64,000 nucleotides of DNA from CAVXEH01 sp963805305 (lineage in GTDB: Bacteria; Chloroflexota; Limnocylindria; QHBO01): the NCBI GenBank assembly GCA_963805305.1, contig CAWDTM010000002.1, forward strand, positions 434,001 through 498,000, read 5' to 3'. The notes beneath the pieces were generated by a model. The model was not told where the DNA came from, did not search any database, and saw only the letters and a program-made list of their open reading frames with translations. The position numbers were made by a program, and so were the translations under genes. Position 1 is the first letter of the stretch, and each line of letters starts with the position of its first letter. Shown here piece by piece: positions 34,077 to 43,050 of the stretch.

Positions 34077-35735
34077 ATGTCGTTGATCGAGCTGGCCGTC
34101 ACGAACCTCGCCGTGATCGAGTCTGTCCGGCTCGTGCTTGACCGCGGGTTCGTGGTGGTCACCGGGGAGACCGGTGCCGGAAAGTCGCTGGTGGTCGATG
34201 CCCTGGCACTGGCCCTCGGGGCGCGGGGGACGAGCGACCTGGTCCGCACCGGCGCGGCGTCGCTCCGCGTCGAGGCCATCTTCGACGATGTGCCGCGCGA
34301 CGAGGAGGATCCACTCGACGAGCTCGTGGACCTCAACGACGGGACGCTGATCGTGAGCCGCGAGGTGACGGCCGACGGACGCTCGCTGGCCCGGGTGAAC
34401 GATCGAACGGTCACGGTGGGCGCCCTCGCTGCATTCGGCTCGCGGCTGGCGGAGATTCACGGCCAGCACGAGCACCAGCGCCTCTTCGCCGCGGACCGCC
34501 AGCGGTCCCTGCTCGATCGCTTCGGCGATCACGGCCCGGTGCTGCTCCGCGTGGCAGAGGCCTGGCGCGCATGGCGGGCGGTGACAGCACAGGCAGAGGA
34601 GCTGGTGACCGATCCGCGTGAGCTCCAGCGGCGGACGGACCTGCTCCGCTTCCAGGTGGCCGAGATCACCGGAGCCAAGCTCCAGCCGGACGAGGACGTG
34701 GCCCTCGCCGCGCGCCTGAAAGCCGTCCAGAACCTCGAATCCGTGATCCGCGCCGCCGGTGACGCGGTGCGCATCCTGCAGCGGGATGGGGGTGCCCTGG
34801 ACGGTCTCCGCGCCGCCCTGGGCCAGCTCGAGGCGGCCGCGGCCCACGATCAGCGCTTCGCCGAGCTCGCGGAGCGCGGCCAGGGGACGGTGGCGGACGC
34901 CACCGAGCTGGGTCGTGACATCGTCGCGCTGGGCGAGCAGCTGCAGGTCGATCCCGCCACGCGCACCGCCATGGAAGAGCGCCTGGGGCTCGTCTACGAC
35001 CTCAAGCGCAAGTACGGCGAGTCCATCGATGCGATCAGAGCCTTCGGCGAGGCTGCCGCCGAGGAACTCGAGCGACTCGAGAACCAGGATGCCCTCCGCG
35101 ACCAGCTGCGGCGCGACGAGGAGGCCACGCGCAACGCCCTCGACGAGGCGGCCGCCACGCTGCGCGACGCCCGGCGCGTCGCCGCGGGCGCCCTCTCGCA
35201 GCGGGTGAACGCGGAGCTCCCGCCGCTTGGGCTCCCGGGCGACGCGTTCAGCATCGAGGTCACGCCCACCGAGGTCGGACCGAACGGCGCCGATTACGTC
35301 GAGTTCCGCTTCGCCCCGAACCCGGGCGAGCCGCCGCGGCCGATGGCCCGCATCGCGTCCGGCGGCGAGGCGAGCCGCCTGTCATTGGCCCTCAAGGTGG
35401 TGCTGGCGACTGCCGACGAGACCCCCGTGCTCATCTTCGACGAGGTCGACGCGGGTGTTGGTGGTCGCAACGCGGGGGCGCTCGGTGAGCGGCTGCGCGC
35501 CCTCGCCGCGTATCACCAGGTGATCTGCGTCACCCACCTTCCCCAGGTCGCCGCCTACGCCAATCTCCACGTCCACGTGGGCAAGCGGGTCGAGGCGGGT
35601 CGAACCTTCACCGAAGCGCGGCCGCTCGAGGGCGAGGCACGTGCCGCGGAGCTGGCCGCCATGCTCGCAGGAGAGGGCGCCGGCGACGAGGCCCGGGCGA
35701 CCGCCGAGGCGCTCCTCCGCGCCGCCGCGGACTGA
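34077..35735 (+). CDS. recN: DNA repair protein RecN
   Basis: 552 residues. SMC-like ATPase of double-strand-break repair. The Walker A motif is VVTGETGAGKSLVVDALAL at about 28-46. The Q-loop region has RLAEIHGQHEHQRL. Two helical arms cover about 160-370. The ABC signature is ASGGEASRLSLALK near 428 and Walker B is PVLIFDEVDAGVGG near 450; QVICVTHLPQVAAYA contains the switch His. The ATG at 34077 gives the family N-terminus MSLIELAVTNLAVIESV. Confidence 0.95.
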   Translation: MSLIELAVTNLAVIESVRLVLDRGFVVVTGETGAGKSLVVDALALALGARGTSDLVRTGAASLRVEAIFDDVPRDEEDPLDELVDLNDGTLIVSREVTADGRSLARVNDRTVTVGALAAFGSRLAEIHGQHEHQRLFAADRQRSLLDRFGDHGPVLLRVAEAWRAWRAVTAQAEELVTDPRELQRRTDLLRFQVAEITGAKLQPDEDVALAARLKAVQNLESVIRAAGDAVRILQRDGGALDGLRAALGQLEAAAAHDQRFAELAERGQGTVADATELGRDIVALGEQLQVDPATRTAMEERLGLVYDLKRKYGESIDAIRAFGEAAAEELERLENQDALRDQLRRDEEATRNALDEAAATLRDARRVAAGALSQRVNAELPPLGLPGDAFSIEVTPTEVGPNGADYVEFRFAPNPGEPPRPMARIASGGEASRLSLALKVVLATADETPVLIFDEVDAGVGGRNAGALGERLRALAAYHQVICVTHLPQVAAYANLHVHVGKRVEAGRTFTEARPLEGEARAAELAAMLAGEGAGDEARATAEALLRAAAD

Positions 35736-35744
35736 CGAGCTGCC

Positions 35745-36647
35745 GTGACGGCATCGGCGACGACCGCGACGGCCCTGTCGTCGGCGATCGACGCGTTCCT
35801 CCTGGAGCTTCGCGTGGAACGTGGCCTCTCGCCCCTGACCATCGCCGCCTATCGGCGGGACCTCGCGCAGTTCTCCGCGATGGTGCGAGCTGAGGAGTGG
35901 CGAGACGACGCAGATCCCGCTCGGCGCTTCCTGGCACAACAGCGGGCCGGCGGTCGGCGTGGAACCACGCTGGCGCGAAAGGCAGCCGCGATTCGGGCGT
36001 TCTACGGCTTCGCCCTGCGCGATGGGCTCGCGACACGCGACGTGGCGACGCTCCTGGAGTCGCCCCGACCGGGGAGCTACCTGCCCGATGTCCTGGCTCC
36101 AGACCAGGTGGCCGCCATCCTCGACGCGCCGACCGACGAACCAGCGGGTATCCGGGACGCGGCCATCCTGGAGCTGCTCTACGCGTGCGGCCTTCGCGTC
36201 AGCGAGCTCACCGGGCTTGATCTCGACCGGCTCGACCTGCCGGCTCTGCAGGTCCGGGTCATCGGGAAGGGCGACAAGGAGCGCCGGGTGCCCATGGGTG
36301 AGCCGGCCCGCGACCGGGTCCAGCGCTACCTGGCCGGGCCCAGGGCAACCTGGACGGCCGGTCGACCAACGGCGGCCGTGTTCGTGAGCCAGCGGGGCCA
36401 TCGGCTCGGTCGCGAGGCGGTCTGGCGCATCGTCCGCCGCTGGAGCGCCGCAGCGGGAGCGGGGGAGCGGGTCACGCCGCACACCTTTCGCCACAGCTTC
36501 GCAACCCATCTGCTCGAAGGAGGCGCCGACCTGCGCGTGGTCCAGGCCCTGCTCGGCCATGCTAGCATCACCACCACCCAGCTCTATACGCACCTGACGG
36601 GCGAGCGAGTGCGCGAGGTGTATGCGCGATCACACCCGCGCGCCTGA
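35745..36647 (+). CDS. xerD: Tyrosine recombinase of the XerC/XerD type
   Basis: 300 residues, the length of XerC/D rather than an integrase. N-terminal SAM-like domain (IDAFLLELRVERGLSPLTIAAYRRDL region). The catalytic set is present: Arg in YACGLRVSELTGLDL, Lys in VIGKGDKERRVP, His-x-x-Arg in HTFRHSFATHLL, His in LLGHASI and Tyr in QLYTHL. It resolves chromosome dimers at dif. It lies 9 bases after recN, as xerD often does near recN in Gram-positive-type genomes. C versus D cannot be told; start GTG. Confidence 0.88.
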   Translation: MTASATTATALSSAIDAFLLELRVERGLSPLTIAAYRRDLAQFSAMVRAEEWRDDADPARRFLAQQRAGGRRGTTLARKAAAIRAFYGFALRDGLATRDVATLLESPRPGSYLPDVLAPDQVAAILDAPTDEPAGIRDAAILELLYACGLRVSELTGLDLDRLDLPALQVRVIGKGDKERRVPMGEPARDRVQRYLAGPRATWTAGRPTAAVFVSQRGHRLGREAVWRIVRRWSAAAGAGERVTPHTFRHSFATHLLEGGADLRVVQALLGHASITTTQLYTHLTGERVREVYARSHPRA

Positions 36648-36682
36648 CGGAGCCAGGCAGATCCCGGAGCGGAGCGCGTCCC

Positions 36683-37480
36683 ATGAGTTACGCACGAAAC
36701 CTGCTGAGCCGAGGCGAGGAAGTAACCTTCGAAACGCGGCAGCACTGGTTCGCGGTGTTTGCCCAGGTGTGGCTCTACGCCCTGCTCGCGGTGATCGCCC
36801 TGGCCGTCGTCATCTGGCAGACCTCCACCAGCGAATGGCAGCTGCGCGGACTTCTCCAGGTCATCAGCCTCGTCGTCCTCCTTGGGTCGCTGGTGCGCAT
36901 CAGCCTGTACATCTGGGCCTGGCAGAACCAGGAGTACCTGGTGACGACCCGTCGGGTGATCAAGGCGGAGGGCATCTTCAACAAGCAGATGGGCGATTCG
37001 AGCCTGGAGAAGATCAACGACGCCCACCTCACGCAGAGCTGGCTGGGCCGGATCTTCGGCTTCGGCCACCTGGACATCATGACCGCGTCGGACGAACCGG
37101 GCGCCGTGGACGACTTCCCCATGATGGCCGATGCGGTCGAGTTCAAGATCGCGATGCTCAACCAGAAGGAGCTCCTGGAACGGCCGGACCTGGCGCGTCC
37201 CGCCGCCCAGCACCCGGCGCCGCCGCCGGCCATGCAGCGCGCAGAGGCGATGCCGCCGCGCGCGGGTTCGGACCGGGTGCAGGCCGTCAGTCCGCAGCTG
37301 GAGCCGGCGCAGGCTGCGCCATCCAGCGCTCCCGCGATGGATCCGTCCGCGGCACCGCGGACCGGGGGAAGCGAGGAGCTGGCTGCCACGCTCGAGCGGC
37401 TTGCCGGCCTGCGCGATCGCGGGCTCATCACGCCCGAGGAGTACGAGACCAAGAAGCGCGACATCCTGGAGCGGATGTAG
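36683..37480 (+). CDS. Membrane protein with bacterial PH domain and SHOCT tail
   Basis: 265 residues. Two membrane helices near the N-terminus (VWLYALLAVIALAVVIW; LQVISLVVLLGSLVRISLYIW) lead into a bacterial PH domain (EYLVTTRRVIKAEGIFNKQMGDSSLEKIND, region about 90-145). A long Ala/Pro-rich linker (about 170-225) ends in a short SHOCT-like helix pair, LAGLRDRGLITPEEYETKKRDIL. Family members are membrane-anchored and of unknown function; SHOCT domains often mediate oligomerisation. It lies between xer and the phosphorylase with no gap to the latter. Confidence 0.8.
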   Translation: MSYARNLLSRGEEVTFETRQHWFAVFAQVWLYALLAVIALAVVIWQTSTSEWQLRGLLQVISLVVLLGSLVRISLYIWAWQNQEYLVTTRRVIKAEGIFNKQMGDSSLEKINDAHLTQSWLGRIFGFGHLDIMTASDEPGAVDDFPMMADAVEFKIAMLNQKELLERPDLARPAAQHPAPPPAMQRAEAMPPRAGSDRVQAVSPQLEPAQAAPSSAPAMDPSAAPRTGGSEELAATLERLAGLRDRGLITPEEYETKKRDILERM

Positions 37481-38372
37481 ATGCCGGAGACTCGCCTCGG
37501 CGCCCTGCCGGACGGGATCTACGGCCCGGAGCTCGAGCGTCGGATCGAGGACGCGGCCGGCGCCATCCGTGGTCGGCTGGCAGCAGCGCCCGGGCTCGAG
37601 GCGCCGCGACTGGTGTTCGTGCTCGGGAGCGGCCTGGGCGGCGTCGTTGAGCTGCTGGACGCGAAGCCGCGAATCCGGATGGGATACGGAGAGATCCCGC
37701 ACATCCCGGTGGGCCACGTCGAGGGCCACGCCGGAGAGCTCGTCGCCGGCCTCGCCGCCGGGATCCCGGCCCTGGTCCTGTCCGGCCGCGCCCATCCGTA
37801 CGAGGGGTATTCGCACCGCGAGGTGACCATCCTCCTCCGCGCATGCCTCTCGCTGGGGGCCGGCGACCGTCGTCGTGACGAACGCGTCAGGTGGGCTCAA
37901 CCCCGCGTACGAGCCGGGGGACGTGATGCTCATTGCCGACACGATCAACCTCTCCGGCGACAACCCGCTCTTCGGCCCCAACCTCGCCGCGCTGGGTCCG
38001 CGCTTCGTGCCAATGACAGATGCCTTCGACCGGAACCTGCGCCAGCGGGCGCACGCGGCCGCGGATCGCGCGAACGTCGAGCTCCGCGAGGGCGTGTACA
38101 TCATGCTCTCCGGGCCGAACTACGAGACCCGCGCCGAGATGCGGATGCTCCGCAGCATGGGCGGCGACGCGGTGGGGATGAGCACCGTCCCGGAGGTCCT
38201 CGTGGCCCGACACGCGGGGGTGCGGGTCCTGGGCTTCAGCCTGGTTACCAACAAGGCGACCGATGACATCGACCACGAGGTGACCCACGAGGAGGTGCTG
38301 GCCATGGGACCGGTGGGCGCTGGTCGCCTGACGCGGGTGCTTCGCGAGCTGGTCCCGGAGCTGGGCGCATGA
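37481..38372 (+). pseudogene. punA: Purine nucleoside phosphorylase, disrupted by a one-base frameshift
   Basis: Two overlapping frames together make one type-I purine nucleoside phosphorylase. The first frame gives residues 1-127: FVLGSGLGG, HIPVGHVEGH, GRAHPYEGYSHREV and RACLSLGA. The second gives the rest: TNASGGLNPAYEPGDVMLI, INLSGDNPLFGPN and YIMLSGPNYETRAE, ending at 38372. The change is one extra base in the run at 37855-37865. Removing one G at 37862 restores GAATVVVTNASGG, the family sequence, and a normal 296-residue protein. All active-site blocks are otherwise intact, so it is either a recent mutation or a sequencing/assembly error. The gene would cleave inosine and guanosine for salvage. 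It follows the bPH gene with no gap; its stop overlaps the next ATG. Confidence 0.85.
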
Positions 38373-38998
38373 TCTTCGGCAATCCGGACCCGATCTGGAT
38401 CATCGGGGTCGCGGTGGCGCTCGTGGTGGGCATCACCTGCCATGAGTTCAGCCACGCCCTCGTGGCCGATGCCTTCGGCGACCATCAGCCACGGGCCATG
38501 GGCCGCGTCTCGCTCAACCCGGTTCGCCACATCGATCCGCTCGGCGCCGTCTTCTTCATCATCGCCGGCTTCGGCTGGGGGCGCCCGGTCTCGGTCAACG
38601 TGTACGGCCTGCGCGGCGGCCGACGTTCGATGGCCTGGGTCTCCGCCGCTGGCCCCATCACCAACCTGATCGTTGCCCTTGGCTTCGCCGTCGTGTACCG
38701 GGTGCTGATCCTGGCCGGTGACCCCGTCGTCTGGCTGACCGACATCCTGTGGGTCATCGTGGTCCTGAACGTGGTCCTCGCATTCTTCAACCTGCTGCCC
38801 ATTCCTCCCCTCGATGGCTACAACTTCGTGCTCGCCTTCCTGCCGGTGCAGCAGGTCTTCGCCGTGCAGCGATACGCGCAGTACGGGCTTCTCGTCCTCC
38901 TGCTGCTCGTCGTGCTCACCAACACCGCCGGCGGCGGGCCGCTGGGGGCTCTCTTCGACGCGGCCGCCTCGGTCGCCCGGCTGTTCGTCGGTGCATAG
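38369..38998 (+). CDS. Site-2 protease-like membrane metalloprotease (M50)
   Basis: 209 residues, about five hydrophobic helices. The zinc motif HEFSH is at about residue 27 (GITCHEFSHALVADAFGD) and the second metal motif is NLLPIPPLDG near 144. This short form lacks PDZ or CBS domains. Such proteases cleave membrane anchors of regulators; the substrate is unknown. Common just upstream of scpA in Chloroflexota-type and Firmicutes genomes (recall). ATGA overlap with the phosphorylase. Confidence 0.88.
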   Translation: MIFGNPDPIWIIGVAVALVVGITCHEFSHALVADAFGDHQPRAMGRVSLNPVRHIDPLGAVFFIIAGFGWGRPVSVNVYGLRGGRRSMAWVSAAGPITNLIVALGFAVVYRVLILAGDPVVWLTDILWVIVVLNVVLAFFNLLPIPPLDGYNFVLAFLPVQQVFAVQRYAQYGLLVLLLLVVLTNTAGGGPLGALFDAAASVARLFVGA

Positions 38999-39476
38999 GG
39001 TCGCGCAGCTCGTCGGCCACCTGACCGCCCGGCTGGCGCCCGGCGAGGAGGAGCTCGTCCACAGCATCCTCCCGTCGCCAGCCTGGCCGCTCTTCGACCG
39101 CATGCCGGTCGCGGACCGCCGGCACGGGATCGACGTGGCGCAGCGCCTGGTCGCGACCGGGATCGACGACCGCGACGCTCTGGCCGCGGCCCTGGTCCAC
39201 GATGGGGCCAAGGGCCGGCGCCTGCGCCTGTGGCACCGGGTCGGCGGCGTCCTGCTCGATGCGGTGAGCCCCCGCGTCCTGGCGCGCCTGGCGTCGTCGG
39301 ATCCCGGTTCGCGCGGGTACCCGTGGTACCTCTACCTCCACCACGCCGAGCTGTCCGCGGAGCTGGCCCGCGACGCCGGCCTCTCGGACCGGACGGCGTC
39401 GTTCATCGCCGGCACCCCGGCGCCTGCGGATGCCGAGCTGGCATCCGCCCTGCGCCGCGCGGACGATGCGAGCTGA
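38991..39476 (+). CDS. HD-domain protein, putative phosphohydrolase
   Basis: 161 residues from a GTG that overlaps the protease stop by 8 bases. An HD-type arrangement is seen: RRHGIDVAQRL near 41, then LAAALVHDGAKGRRLRLWHRV near 66, with HDxxK, and YLYLHHAELSAELARDAGL near 110. This resembles small HD phosphohydrolases. The substrate is not known. TGATG overlap with scpA places it inside the same translational unit. Confidence 0.72.
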   Translation: MHRVAQLVGHLTARLAPGEEELVHSILPSPAWPLFDRMPVADRRHGIDVAQRLVATGIDDRDALAAALVHDGAKGRRLRLWHRVGGVLLDAVSPRVLARLASSDPGSRGYPWYLYLHHAELSAELARDAGLSDRTASFIAGTPAPADAELASALRRADDAS

Positions 39477-40294
39477 TGACGATGCCCCTGGAGCCGATTC
39501 CCGTCATGATCGGCGCGCAGCCGGCGAGCGTGCCGGTCGGCCCCGGAACGGGGGATTCGACCTTCGAGGTTCGGCTGGAGGTCTTCGAGGGACCGCTCCA
39601 GCTTCTCCTGCACCTCATCGAATCCCAGCAGCTCGACATCCTGACCGTTCCCCTCGCGGAGCTCGCGGACGCGTACGTCGCCCACCTGTCCGGCAACCCG
39701 GTCGATGCGGCCAACCTCTCGGAGTTCGTGGCGATCGCCGCGCATCTGATCCTGCTCAAGTCTCGCCGCCTGCTCCCCGGCGAGCCGATGCCCACGGCAG
39801 GGGAGGAGGCTGATGAGCCCGACGAGGAGGAGCTGCGCCGCCGGCTCCTCGAGTACCGGGCCCTGCGGGACGTATCCCGCGCGCTCGGCGCACGGGACCT
39901 GGTGGCCCCGCTGTGGCGACGGGAGCCGCGCGAGGCCGATCTCCCGGAAGCACCGATGCCGCCGCTGCCGGTGGGCCTCCTCGTCGAGGCGCTCGAACGG
40001 CTTGCGGCGGTGGCCGAGCCGGAGCAGGACCCGCCCGAGGTGATGGCGCGTGAGATCACCATCGGCATGCAGATCCAGGCCCTGCGCGACGCGCTCTCGG
40101 CTTCGGGTCGGGTCGTGCTGCAGGCCGTGCTCGCCACCTGCCGTTCGCGCACGGAGGCGGCGGTGACCGTGCTGGCCGCGCTGGAGCTCGTCCGCCGGCG
40201 GCAGGTCACCGTCCACCAGGACGCCATCTTCGGTCCCATCGTGATGGAGCCCATGATCCAGCGCCCCGCGAGCGCGGTAGGCGAGGAGGGGTGA
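39476..40294 (+). CDS. scpA: Segregation and condensation protein A
   Basis: 272 residues. Kleisin subunit of the SMC-ScpAB condensin. The N-terminal block is FEVRLEVFEGPLQLLLHLIE at about 30-49, with DILTVPLAELADAYVAHL next, then FVAIAAHLILLKSRRLLPG near 83. The C-terminal winged-helix part (VVLQAVLATCRSRTEAAVTVLAALELVRRRQV region) is present. A 25-residue N-terminal extension precedes the first block. TGATG overlap with the HD gene fixes the start. Confidence 0.93.
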   Translation: MTMPLEPIPVMIGAQPASVPVGPGTGDSTFEVRLEVFEGPLQLLLHLIESQQLDILTVPLAELADAYVAHLSGNPVDAANLSEFVAIAAHLILLKSRRLLPGEPMPTAGEEADEPDEEELRRRLLEYRALRDVSRALGARDLVAPLWRREPREADLPEAPMPPLPVGLLVEALERLAAVAEPEQDPPEVMAREITIGMQIQALRDALSASGRVVLQAVLATCRSRTEAAVTVLAALELVRRRQVTVHQDAIFGPIVMEPMIQRPASAVGEEG

Positions 40295-40878
40295 TGGACC
40301 CGGAGCTGCAGCACGACGACCTGGCTCCGTTCTTCGAGGCGCTGCTCTTCGTCGCGGAACGGCCGCTGACCTCCGCGGAGCTCGGTGAGCTCGCTGGGGT
40401 GCCGGCCCTGCACGCCGAGGCGGCGCTGGGAACGCTCGCCGAGGAGCTCGAGGAGGCCGGACGCGGTCTGCGGATTCAGCGCATGGACGACGCCTGGCAG
40501 CTGGTCACCGCGCCGGAGGTCGGCGCTCGGCTGACAGCCTATGCGGCCCGAGAGGAGGCGAGACTCAGTCCCGCGGCACTCGAGGCGCTGGCGGTGGTCG
40601 CCTACCGCCAGCCCGTGACTCGCGGCGAGGTCGAACGGGTTCGCGGCGTCGATTCGGACTATGTCCTGCGCTCGCTGCTCCACCGGCGGCTCATCGCCGA
40701 GGTGGGTCGGCGCGACACCCCCGGCCGGCCGATCCTGTACGGCACCACCTTCTCGTTCATGGAGCGCTTCGGGCTCACCTCGCTCGACGAGCTGCCGGCC
40801 CTCCCGGACAATGCCGCCGCGGCAGCTGCGGCGACCGCACTCGTCGAGGAAAGCGCGGCGTCCGCCGATGGCGGCTGA
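40294..40878 (+). CDS. scpB: Segregation and condensation protein B
   Basis: 194 residues. Two winged helices: FFEALLFVAERPLTSAELGEL at 11 and LSPAALEALAVVAYRQPVTR near 93, with RGVDSDYVLRSLLHRRLI. ScpB dimers bind ScpA. The ATG at 40294 overlaps the scpA stop (TGATG) and has GAGGAGGGG just upstream; a GTG one codon earlier is possible. The Ala/Ser tail overlaps the next gene by 11 bases. Confidence 0.93.
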   Translation: MDPELQHDDLAPFFEALLFVAERPLTSAELGELAGVPALHAEAALGTLAEELEEAGRGLRIQRMDDAWQLVTAPEVGARLTAYAAREEARLSPAALEALAVVAYRQPVTRGEVERVRGVDSDYVLRSLLHRRLIAEVGRRDTPGRPILYGTTFSFMERFGLTSLDELPALPDNAAAAAAATALVEESAASADGG

Positions 40879-42325
40879 GCGCCTGCAGAAGATCATCGCG
40901 CGTGCCGGCGTCGCTTCGCGCCGGTCCGCGGAGACGCTCATCGCGACGGGACGCGTCACGGTCAACGGGGTGGCTGCGACCACCGGCTCCAGCGCTGATC
41001 CGGAGACGGACCGGATCGAGGTCGACGGGCGGCTGGTGGGCGAGGCACCGCGCGCGGTGCACCTGGCGATCCACAAGCCCCGGGGCCTGCTCTCCTCGGC
41101 CCGCGACGAACGCGGCCGGCGCGCCGTCGTCGATCTGGTCCCGCCGGGAAGGTACGGACGCCTCTGGCCGGCCGGCCGCCTCGACGTGGACTCCGAGGGG
41201 CTGATGCTGCTGACCAACGACGGGGCCTGGGCAAACCGGGTTCTGCACCCGCGGTACGGGCTCGAGCGCGAGTACGCGGTCCTGGTGGACCCGGAGCCGG
41301 ACGCCCGGACGCTCCAGCAGCTGCGGCGCGGGTTGCCCCTCGCCGATGGGTTGGCACGCCTGCTGGCAGCGCGCCGCGGACCCCCGCCACCGGAGATCCC
41401 CCGCGATCCGCGGGAGGCGGGTCGCTGGCTTCGCGTCCGTGTTGGCGAGGGTCGGAAGCGCGAGGTGCGCCGTCTCTTCGCCGCGGCAGGCTACCGGGTC
41501 CACCGCCTTGCTCGCGTGGGCCTTGGACCGCTGAGCCTGGGTGGCCTGGCGGCGGGGGAGTGGCGCCTGCTCGAGGCGACCGAGGTCGAGGCCCTCGCCG
41601 GGGGCGCGACCGGCACCCATGCCGCCCGCGGGACCATCACGGTCGCCATCGACGGTCCGTCGGGGTCCGGCAAGAGCACGGTCGGCCATGCACTGGCGGT
41701 GCGCATCGGGGCGACCTTCGTCGATACCGGGCTCATGTACCGCGCGCTGACCCTCGCCGCAGTGGAACGCAAGATCGACCCCGACGATGCGGTCGCCCTG
41801 GGACGATTGGCCCGGGAGGCCCGGATCCACGTTCGTCGACCGCGGGGCGGGGAGACGGACCGGCTGGAGACGGTGCTGCTGGGTCGACGCGACGTCACCG
41901 GCGAGGTGCGGACGCCCCGCATCGACCGGCTCGTCTCCCAGGTCAGCCGCCACGCCGAGGTGCGACGGGCCATGGTCGCCGTCCAGCGGGCAACGGCGCG
42001 TGCCGTCGACATCGTGATGGTGGGGCGCGACATCGGCACGGTGGTGCTGCCTGACGCGACCCTGAAGGTCTACCTGACCGCCTCCACGCTGGTGCGTGCC
42101 GCGCGCCGTGCGGCCGAGATGGGCACACCGAACCGCGCCTCCGAGTATCTCGCGGAGATCGAGCGCCGCGACGCCGCCGACTCGGGCCGCGCCGTGGCTC
42201 CGCTGCGGAAGGCGGCCGGCGCGCTGGTCCTCGACACGGGCGAGCTGTCGGTGGACGCCTGCGTGGAGACCATCGTCTCCCTGCTTCCCCTCGCGGGCCG
42301 CTCCGGGCGGCCGGTAGGGTCCTGA
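40868..42325 (+). CDS. RluB/RsuA-type pseudouridine synthase fused to cytidylate kinase
   Basis: 485 residues in one frame. Residues 1-240 are a pseudouridine synthase: S4 domain RLQKIIARAGVASRRSAE, catalytic Asp in LWPAGRLDVDSEGLMLLTND and the end block VRVGEGRKREVRRLF. Residues 256-485 are a complete CMP kinase: P-loop VAIDGPSGSGKSTVG, MYRALTLAAV, VGRDIGTVVLPDA and RRDAADSGRAVAPL. There is no start codon (ATG, GTG or TTG) in the linker or at the kinase head, so the kinase is not separately made. The rluB and cmk genes are neighbours in many genomes; Actinobacteria fuse cmk to der instead. Overlaps scpB by 11 bases. Confidence 0.92.
   Translation: MAAERLQKIIARAGVASRRSAETLIATGRVTVNGVAATTGSSADPETDRIEVDGRLVGEAPRAVHLAIHKPRGLLSSARDERGRRAVVDLVPPGRYGRLWPAGRLDVDSEGLMLLTNDGAWANRVLHPRYGLEREYAVLVDPEPDARTLQQLRRGLPLADGLARLLAARRGPPPPEIPRDPREAGRWLRVRVGEGRKREVRRLFAAAGYRVHRLARVGLGPLSLGGLAAGEWRLLEATEVEALAGGATGTHAARGTITVAIDGPSGSGKSTVGHALAVRIGATFVDTGLMYRALTLAAVERKIDPDDAVALGRLAREARIHVRRPRGGETDRLETVLLGRRDVTGEVRTPRIDRLVSQVSRHAEVRRAMVAVQRATARAVDIVMVGRDIGTVVLPDATLKVYLTASTLVRAARRAAEMGTPNRASEYLAEIERRDAADSGRAVAPLRKAAGALVLDTGELSVDACVETIVSLLPLAGRSGRPVGS
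42315..42320 (+). promoter_or_regulatory. -10 box (TAGGGT) of plsC, leaderless
   Basis: TAGGGT ends 8 nt before the plsC ATG, inside the end of the rluB-cmk frame. Confidence 0.4.
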
Positions 42326-42328
42326 CCC

Positions 42329-43015
42329 ATGTCCGACCCCACCTGGTTCTACGGCCCAGGTTCGTTCCTCACCCGTGTCGGGATGCTGGTGCTGGGTCCC
42401 CTGCGCGTCGAGGGCCTCGACCGCGTACCGCGAGAGGGACCGTTCATCCTCGTGGCGAACCACTTTTCGAACTTCGACCCGCTGATCATCGGCGCCACGG
42501 TGGGGGATCTCAACGGGATCGTGGTCCGCTTCATGGCCAAGGACGAGATGCTGCACTGGCCGCTCATCGGTTGGCTCGCGAAGCAGGCGGGTGTCTTCTT
42601 CGTGCGGCGCGGCGAGGGCGATCGGGCCGCACAGCGCACCGCGCTCGCCCACCTCGCGGCGGGTCGCCCGGTGGGGATGTTCCCGGAGGGAACCCGTTCG
42701 CGGACCGGAATCATCGGCGAGGGGCACGGCGGTGCGGCACTGCTCGCCATGCGCTCGGGGGTCCCCGTCCTGCCGGCCGCGATCACCGGCACCGAGCGCG
42801 TCTTCCCACGCGGCGCGCGCGTCCCGCGGCGTCACCGGGTCGACGTGCGGGTTGGAACCCTCTTCTCCCTGCCGCACCAACCACAGGGACGCATCGATCG
42901 GGCGGAGCTGGCGGCGGGCTCGGAGCGCATCATGCGCGAGGTCGCGGCCATGCTCCCGGCGTGGCAGCGCGGTCGCTATGGCGATCCGCCGCCCGCTCGA
43001 GGGAACGTGGACTGA
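42329..43015 (+). CDS. plsC: 1-acyl-sn-glycerol-3-phosphate acyltransferase (PlsC-like)
   Basis: 228 residues. The acyltransferase motif I is LVANHFSNFDPLIIG near residue 41 (NHxxxxD), motif II lies in VFFVRRGEGDR, and motif III is VGMFPEGTRSRTGI near 113, with VPVLPAAITGTERV as motif IV. It forms phosphatidic acid at the membrane. It follows rluB-cmk by 3 bases, an order (cmk-plsC-ispH-der) known from other bacteria. Confidence 0.88.
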   Translation: MSDPTWFYGPGSFLTRVGMLVLGPLRVEGLDRVPREGPFILVANHFSNFDPLIIGATVGDLNGIVVRFMAKDEMLHWPLIGWLAKQAGVFFVRRGEGDRAAQRTALAHLAAGRPVGMFPEGTRSRTGIIGEGHGGAALLAMRSGVPVLPAAITGTERVFPRGARVPRRHRVDVRVGTLFSLPHQPQGRIDRAELAAGSERIMREVAAMLPAWQRGRYGDPPPARGNVD

Positions 43016-43034
43016 AGAATCCTGCCCCCGCCGA

Positions 43035-43040
43035 TAGAAT
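43035..43040 (+). promoter_or_regulatory. -10 box (TAGAAT) of ispH, leaderless
   Basis: TAGAAT ends 10 nt before the ATG at 43051 and overlaps an earlier in-frame ATG at 43039, so 43051 is the better start. Confidence 0.5.
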
Positions 43041-43050
43041 GGCGAGTGAG

